A model generated the notes under the pieces. The model was given only the letters and a program-made list of their open reading frames with translations, was not told the DNA's origin and did no database searches. Both the position numbers and the translations under genes were made by a program. From assembly GCA_973895155.1 (NCBI GenBank), contig OZ316893.1, positions 20,522,001-20,586,000 of the forward strand: 64,000 nucleotides of DNA. Reading direction: 5' to 3'. Of this stretch, positions 58,980 through 64,000 are shown piece by piece (the first letter of the stretch is position 1; each line of letters opens with the position of its first letter). The DNA is from Marsupella aquatica (taxonomy: Eukaryota; Marchantiophyta).

Positions 58980-59852
58980 ATGGCCACAGCATTGTCCTCG
59001 AGTATTCTGTGCCCGGGCAGGTTCTTAGGGCGGCAGCAGGGAGTGGATGAGCTTCTCCATCATGAATCGAGCTTCCTTTCTAGAGCTGTGGATCTCTCCA
59101 GTATTGCTCAAAAGCGCAGCAGCTCCTCGAATTTGCCCGTCACCTCGAGTGCCCCTGTAGCCGGAAGGCGGAGGGTCTCCGTGCCATTTCTTCGTTATGC
59201 TAACCATTCAGACCAGCGTCGCATGAAGAGTGTGCTCTGCTCGTCGAACATTTGCTGGCAAGACGCGTGTGTAAGTAAAGAGCAACGCCGGAAATTGCTC
59301 AAGCAGAAGGGATGCATTGTCTGGCTCACTGGGTTAAGCGGCTCCGGGAAGAGCACCGTTGCATTCACTGTGGATCAGCTCCTGACGACCATGGGGAAGG
59401 TCAGCTATGTGCTAGATGGAGACAATCTTAGGCACGGGTTGTGTAAAAATTTAGGATTTTCAGTTGCTGATCGGCAAGAGAACATGCGGAGGGTTGGAGA
59501 AACTGCCAAGCTCTTCGTGGAGGCCGGCCTAATCACCTGTGTGAGCCTCATCTCACCATACAAGCGAGACAGGGATGCTGCTCGTGAGAAGGTTCGAACG
59601 GGGGAATTCATCGAAGTACATATGGATGTGCCTCTGGAGGTGTGTGAGCGACGAGACTGCAAGGGCTTGTACAAGCTTGCACGTGCAGGCGTCATCACTG
59701 GGTTCACCGGTATTGATGATCCATACGAAGCTCCCGTGAACCCCGAAATCACTATAAAGGACAATGACGACCAAGGCGTTGCCATCTCTCCAGATGAGAT
59801 GGCTTGGACCATCGTTAATTACCTCTCCGATAATGGATACCTAAGCTGCTAG
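58980..59852 (+). CDS. APK: adenylylsulfate (APS) kinase, probably plastid-targeted
   Basis: This 290-residue enzyme transfers phosphate from ATP to APS, giving PAPS, the sulfate donor for sulfotransferases. The P-loop GLSGSGKS is at 118-125, followed by LDGDNLRHGL (145-154), the RQENMRRVGE segment and SLISPYKRDRDA (189-200), the APS-binding region. The C-terminal KGLYKLARAG and GFTGIDDPYEAP motifs are intact. The first about 85 residues are Ser/Arg-rich with few acidic residues at the start, as in a chloroplast transit peptide. The frame is intronless and unbroken from the first ATG. Plant APS kinases have a redox disulfide: the N-terminal Cys is present (Cys97), but the partner position after the P-loop (GKSTxAC in Arabidopsis) is Phe129. 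Neighbours give no operon context. Confidence 0.96.
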   Translation: MATALSSSILCPGRFLGRQQGVDELLHHESSFLSRAVDLSSIAQKRSSSSNLPVTSSAPVAGRRRVSVPFLRYANHSDQRRMKSVLCSSNICWQDACVSKEQRRKLLKQKGCIVWLTGLSGSGKSTVAFTVDQLLTTMGKVSYVLDGDNLRHGLCKNLGFSVADRQENMRRVGETAKLFVEAGLITCVSLISPYKRDRDAAREKVRTGEFIEVHMDVPLEVCERRDCKGLYKLARAGVITGFTGIDDPYEAPVNPEITIKDNDDQGVAISPDEMAWTIVNYLSDNGYLSC

Positions 59853-61292
59853 CTGCAGTAACATAGAATTTACAGAATGACACACCATGAGGACCAGGGG
59901 TTGTGGTTAGATATTATCTCATTCGTGTTATTTCAGCGCAGGTCAGATCAGCCCATTGCTTGAAAATGCAACTGAAGAAAGGATCAAAAGATTGGCTTTC
60001 CTTGTGTTGTTGTTGAGCAATGGGCAGGACCAACGTTCTCCACTGCCTCCAAATTGATTCTCAGTCCACCCATGTACAGCAGCAGCAGCTTCCTTCACTC
60101 TTGTATGCCCTGAATTAATAGGGGAATACACCCGCGCATGGGGTTGTAAGGGGCAGCTTCCTTCACTTTTGTAGGCAGTGAAAGAGGGGGAAACATGTCT
60201 CCATGCGTTGGGCTCTAGGGGGCAGGCTCTTCCTGTACTCCAGCCAGTGTGGTAGCTGTTCCTATTATTGAAAGCAAGCTCTAACCTTGGCGTGTGGAAC
60301 GATATTTCGCTCAGCAGCAAAACCTTTACCCTCCCGCGTTGAACTGGCTGTTGAATTCAAATGTGCAGACGAATTAGAGAGAAGGCTATACTGAGGTGAG
60401 AGTGCTCATCTCCCATGCTTCTCAATGCAACATTTGCTCTTCAGACAGTCGTGGGAGGGTTGACTTGAGAAGTAAATTGGCTATGACGAAGATGAAGAGG
60501 GAGGCTCGCAAACGGCGGATCTCAGACCTGCAAGTTTGAGTAGGTGGGTTCTTGCTCACCTAGATGAGCCAGGTGATTGGGCTCATTGTTTTGTACATTA
60601 ATGTATTGAACTTACTTACGTTTATGGAATTGATATTGATCCTCAAAAGTGTTCATTTTACATACCGCTTACGATCTAAGGATGGCATGACATTCTTACA
60701 GGGTTGTCCCATGTCTTGGTAGCATCTATATCACTCACATTGCACAGTTTGCTCTACTTACATCAGAGATAATCTTCTAATTGAAACAGTATCTCTGTCT
60801 TCCAGGAATATGATTCCCATTGTCTTTAATACTTGGAGACTGGTGTGGACAGATAGAAAGTCTCGCATTAATTTCTGATTTTTGGATACCCAGGGCACAG
60901 GGCCGATGATGTACCCCTGCTTGATGTATGTTGTGGTCCTCTGATATCTTCATGCGATGCTGGAAATACTCTACGGGAGTTGCTTGGTTGTACCTCAAGA
61001 CAGACTAGCTTGCATGCAGTTTTGAAGACGGGAGTAACACCCTATCACTAATAATATTCTTTGAATGTATATTGAGGCAATTAATGGACAACCCACTACC
61101 AACGAATCATAAGTCTGGCATGTGCGGGCCATTTCATCGAAGCAGGTCTGGACAACAACACCAACGGAGGACAATTTTGACCACAGAAATGAAACCGAGC
61201 ATAGCCTTAACTATGGCGTTGTGTACAGGAATATATCTGGTCAATACAATTCTCCCTTGAAGCAGTTGTACACAAATTACATACTAGCTCTA
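59853..61292. other. APS kinase 3' flank and intergenic
   Basis: The 3' UTR should lie just after 59,852. A small duplication is present at 60.08-60.18 kb (GGCAGCTTCCTTCACT-type words and AGCTTCCTTCACTCTTGTA). No further gene is recognised. Confidence 0.4.
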
Positions 61293-61777
61293 TTAATTGA
61301 CGAGCTCTACCAACAAAGCCCATTCGTTAGTAACAGATACGTAGCAAGAAAGTTTACTTGAAGAACAAGTCAGTAAGAGCAACGCATACATAATGAAGAG
61401 ATTCGTGCATGTATGTACTCTTGCAACTTTGAGCAATATTGATTGATTTGTCCTCAACTGAATGGTGGTAACCTGGCGCCGTTCAATTTCTCCATAACTG
61501 AACGTAGACGTATTTTGCCACATGTAAGCCTGTCTATGAGATTCAGAGGAATCCTCAAACAAATATTTGGAAAATACATCTCGTGAAGTCATAAGAATGT
61601 CATCGTTCTCCTATGCAGCCTCTGTCGAATGTGATATGCTACCACTACTGGCATCCCATCCTTATAAAGCTCGTACATCTTCATCAACGGCATTGACTTA
61701 ACTTCATATCTGTGGATTTTTGTCCAATCAAAAGCTCCACTTCGTGTGCCAACACCCCGCAAATTATCCGTCTGCAA
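61293..61777 (-). other. possible exon-like fragment of an unrecognised gene
   Basis: On the minus strand, a TTGCAG acceptor-like site at about 61,777 is followed by a frame reading GAFDWTKIHRYEVKSMPLM and MYELYKDGMPVVVAYHIRQ. A one-base shift then leads to NDDILMTSRDVFSKYLFED and MWQNTSTFSYGEIERRQ. The composition looks protein-like and the pieces are adjacent, but I do not recognise a family, and the frameshift suggests a pseudogene or a wrong reading. Low confidence. Confidence 0.2.
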
Positions 61778-62721
61778 TACCGGGGACCATTGGATGGAGC
61801 TCCTGCTCCTGTACCTTCAACTACTGTATCTAGAAAGCAGGTAATAAGGCTGACAAATTTGACATTCCATGCAAGTAAGTTTGCCTACGGGGGCAAAGAA
61901 GACATGATGTGACAAATGGACTAAGGAAATGACAGATTACCTTGTAATTTGTAATTGGTAATTGGCTAGCAGTAAGTTGACGCAGTGACAAACTTCGGTA
62001 TGTACACAAGTCGTGGCGTATCAATGAGCTCTGTAAAGTTGTTTTGCGGTGGTCGCAATTATTAACCTGATGATTGAAATGTGTGGTCACCACCCAGAGG
62101 GGCGAGGACAAATACTTCATCAGCTTGAAATGTTAGTGCAGTTTTATGCAAAGCAAAGCTGCAAGTGCATCTTTTGTAAGATCCTGACTCTCGATTTTCC
62201 AGTACTGTAAGCCCCGACGAAAGATGGCCGTTCTCTTCTCTTTACATTTTTGTAGATCCAATGGAAAGTGATATTCGAGCATATATAAAGTGTCAGTCCC
62301 TAAACACCCATATGCAGCAAAAAGGTGGGTGACAAGAGAAGGGGTCGGGTGAAGCCCTTTCTCAGCAATTAATCATTGCCACAGACATCCAAACGTCCAC
62401 TCACCTTGAATGAATATGTGCCCAGTCTCTTTTACTTCTCAGCGATTTTTTGTTCACGATAAAGAAAATTGAACTGTTTGCAGTTCTTCGCAATTAAAGA
62501 CATGAAACGAGAACTTGATAAGTTTCAAACCTGGTTCAAGAAAACCAAAGGCCAAACTCTAACCAATGTCCTTGGCTGAAAGAAATGAGGCCAGATTTTG
62601 TATGACTAGCAAACAAGGGCTCTTTTTCACCCGGCCTTCCCGTGACTAATAGTTAATTGTCCCACAACAAGTAGTGTGCACTAATTGTATTAATAATATT
62701 TTTTGTGGTTGCATTATGGGA
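61778..62721. other. intergenic, no gene recognised
   Basis: No supported exon or RNA gene. Confidence 0.4.
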
Positions 62722-63326
62722 TACTAGCTCAATACCTGTGCGTTGCACAAAAGATGCGTTGCCTACCCTTCCCCCGCCAGGTCTGACACCCCCCCCGGAG
62801 AGGTTAAAAAGCCAGTTCCCCGGAGTGACCTTAGACAATCCCACGTTTCATCCTAGTGTGTCGAATCGGTCCGAGATAAAGATGTCAATGTGAGAAAAAA
62901 TGACAAGAGTAGAAAAAATTATTGTGATGGTGTTCAATAAACCTTGTATTGTACATAAGAATTGGAGACGCAAGATAATGACCATTGCATCATAGAGTCC
63001 AAGGACAACCAAGTGATAGATTTTTTTTTTGTTTTAAATTTTTAACAAAATAGATATTTTTAATATTTTATTCAAGTTTTTTCAAAAATTTAAAGCTAAT
63101 ATCCGATTCTTCATAGTTTTAATATCGGATTATTCCAGTTTTAATAGTTAAAAAATTAATCAAATTTCAAATAAATTTTCATCTTGGTTATGTTTGGGCA
63201 GGTTACAGGCAGTGGCAATTGAGATTAAAAGGGGTAACTATGGATAGATCTGATTGTGCAAGGAAAACAAATTTTTAATGAAGGTCTACGAGTGGTTTGC
63301 ACTTTTTATTGAGTTTGTAAAGGGAA
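62722..63326 (+). mobile_element. Helitron-like non-autonomous element, copy 2 (unexpanded)
   Basis: It starts TACTAGCTCAATACCTGTG followed by CGTTGCACAAAAGATG and shares with copy 1 (6.8-8.0 kb, opposite strand) the landmarks GATGTCAA-GTGAGAAAA, GAATTGGAGACG, AGAGTCCAAG, TATGGATAGATCTGA and GTTTGTAAAGGGA in the same order. It contains only one or two of the internal minisatellite units. No coding capacity. Confidence 0.6.
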
Positions 63327-64000
63327 GCCTCCTTACCCTAGTGCATTGATAGAGGCCCTCTCCATTTCCTTTGTCATGTTGGATCCTTTCTTGCTTGGAA
63401 CTGCACTTCATTTACATTTTGCACTAAAGTAAATGTTCTTTTTGTTTTCTTCTCTTTGGGTAGATTCTTTTATGTTGGTCATAACACTGCAAATTTGAAT
63501 GTTTATAACGCTATAAAAAGGCACAACCTTGTATTATAGCTTTGATAATGCCCCGGAAAGGGGAGCTTTAGAACACGCCCTGGTCAAGATCTGGATCACT
63601 TATTTAGGAAGATTCTCTTTTTTTTTTACTAAAGTTGGAAAAAATAAAGTCCTCTCGGGCCATTAAGTAGTAATATTATTCCAGCAGCATAATAGATTAA
63701 CAGGCAATAATAGCCCCTAAAAACTAGAGTTGAATGCACTGGTATTGAGTATATGCACGTTTTACTTATGACAATAACAGAAATGAGCTGGACCCACAAG
63801 AAGACAAACCTCAAAATGACAAAAACAAGAAGGGGCACAAATGAACTCCAAATAACACAGAATCTTCTTTTTTGCAAGATTTGTTTTAGTCTTCATCTCC
63901 ATTTACATTGAAAGGGTAATCACTCTACAGTAATTACTTTTATCCAGAAAGTTATTCACCTATAAATGTGGTTTTTGTGCATAACTTCTGTCCACAAGAG
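63327..64000. other. intergenic, no gene recognised
   Basis: AT-rich sequence up to the end of the window without supported exons. Confidence 0.4.

Overview
This window looks like nuclear DNA of a plant outside the flowering plants, most likely an early-diverging land plant or a charophyte relative. The evidence is a plant-type P-loop kinase/CYTH protein with 11 exons and GT-AG introns, a plastid-type APS kinase with an N-terminal extension, and a landscape of nested retrotransposons, SINE-like units and short local duplications. There are no bacterial operons, ribosome binding sites or CRISPR arrays. The species cannot be fixed from the sequence alone.

Layout. 1-9.9 kb: no convincing host gene; local tandem duplications, a Helitron-like non-autonomous element with an expanded internal minisatellite (6.8-8.0 kb, minus), and a GC-rich tandem repeat (9.2-9.4 kb). 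10-17.2 kb: a decayed Ty3/gypsy retrotransposon on the plus strand whose pol order is protease, C5-cytosine DNA methyltransferase, reverse transcriptase, RNase H, integrase, and a C-terminal PHD finger. 17.9-19.3 kb: a truncated copy (5' LTR plus a few internal bases) of a second LTR family. 22.6-27.8 kb: an apparently intact TTM1/2-like gene on the minus strand. 34.5 kb: a SINE-like unit. 35.8-52.5 kb: a three-level nest. A minus-strand LINE with a restriction-like endonuclease end is split (about 51.3 and 38.3 kb) by a roughly 13 kb insertion that carries an unidentified minus-strand coiled-coil gene. That gene is itself split by a young complete Ty3/gypsy element (40,463-49,552, LTRs about 99% identical). 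55.3-55.6 kb: a second SINE-like unit on the minus strand. 57-58.5 kb: dispersed and tandem repeats. 58,980-59,852: an intact, intronless APS kinase gene on the plus strand. 62.7-63.3 kb: a second, unexpanded copy of the Helitron-like element in opposite orientation.

Most striking: (1) the methyltransferase- and PHD-bearing retrotransposon, a chromatin-modifying cargo inside a gypsy pol. Methyltransferase-bearing retrotransposons as a class have been reported in dinoflagellates and in the charophyte Klebsormidium; the PHD fusion and the present host context deserve attention. (2) The in-frame stop codons in three unrelated retroelements are nearly all TAG or TAA where the family context expects CAG or CAA, the pattern expected from deamination of methylated cytosine. 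(3) Four GGGGATTTTAATCCCC-like palindromes lie upstream of a minus-strand TATA box in the unidentified element.

The two host genes are unrelated in pathway: the APS kinase makes PAPS for sulfation in plastid sulfur metabolism, and the TTM protein is predicted to be a tail-anchored organelle-surface phosphohydrolase. Exon limits, LTR identity and repeat periods were worked out by eye.
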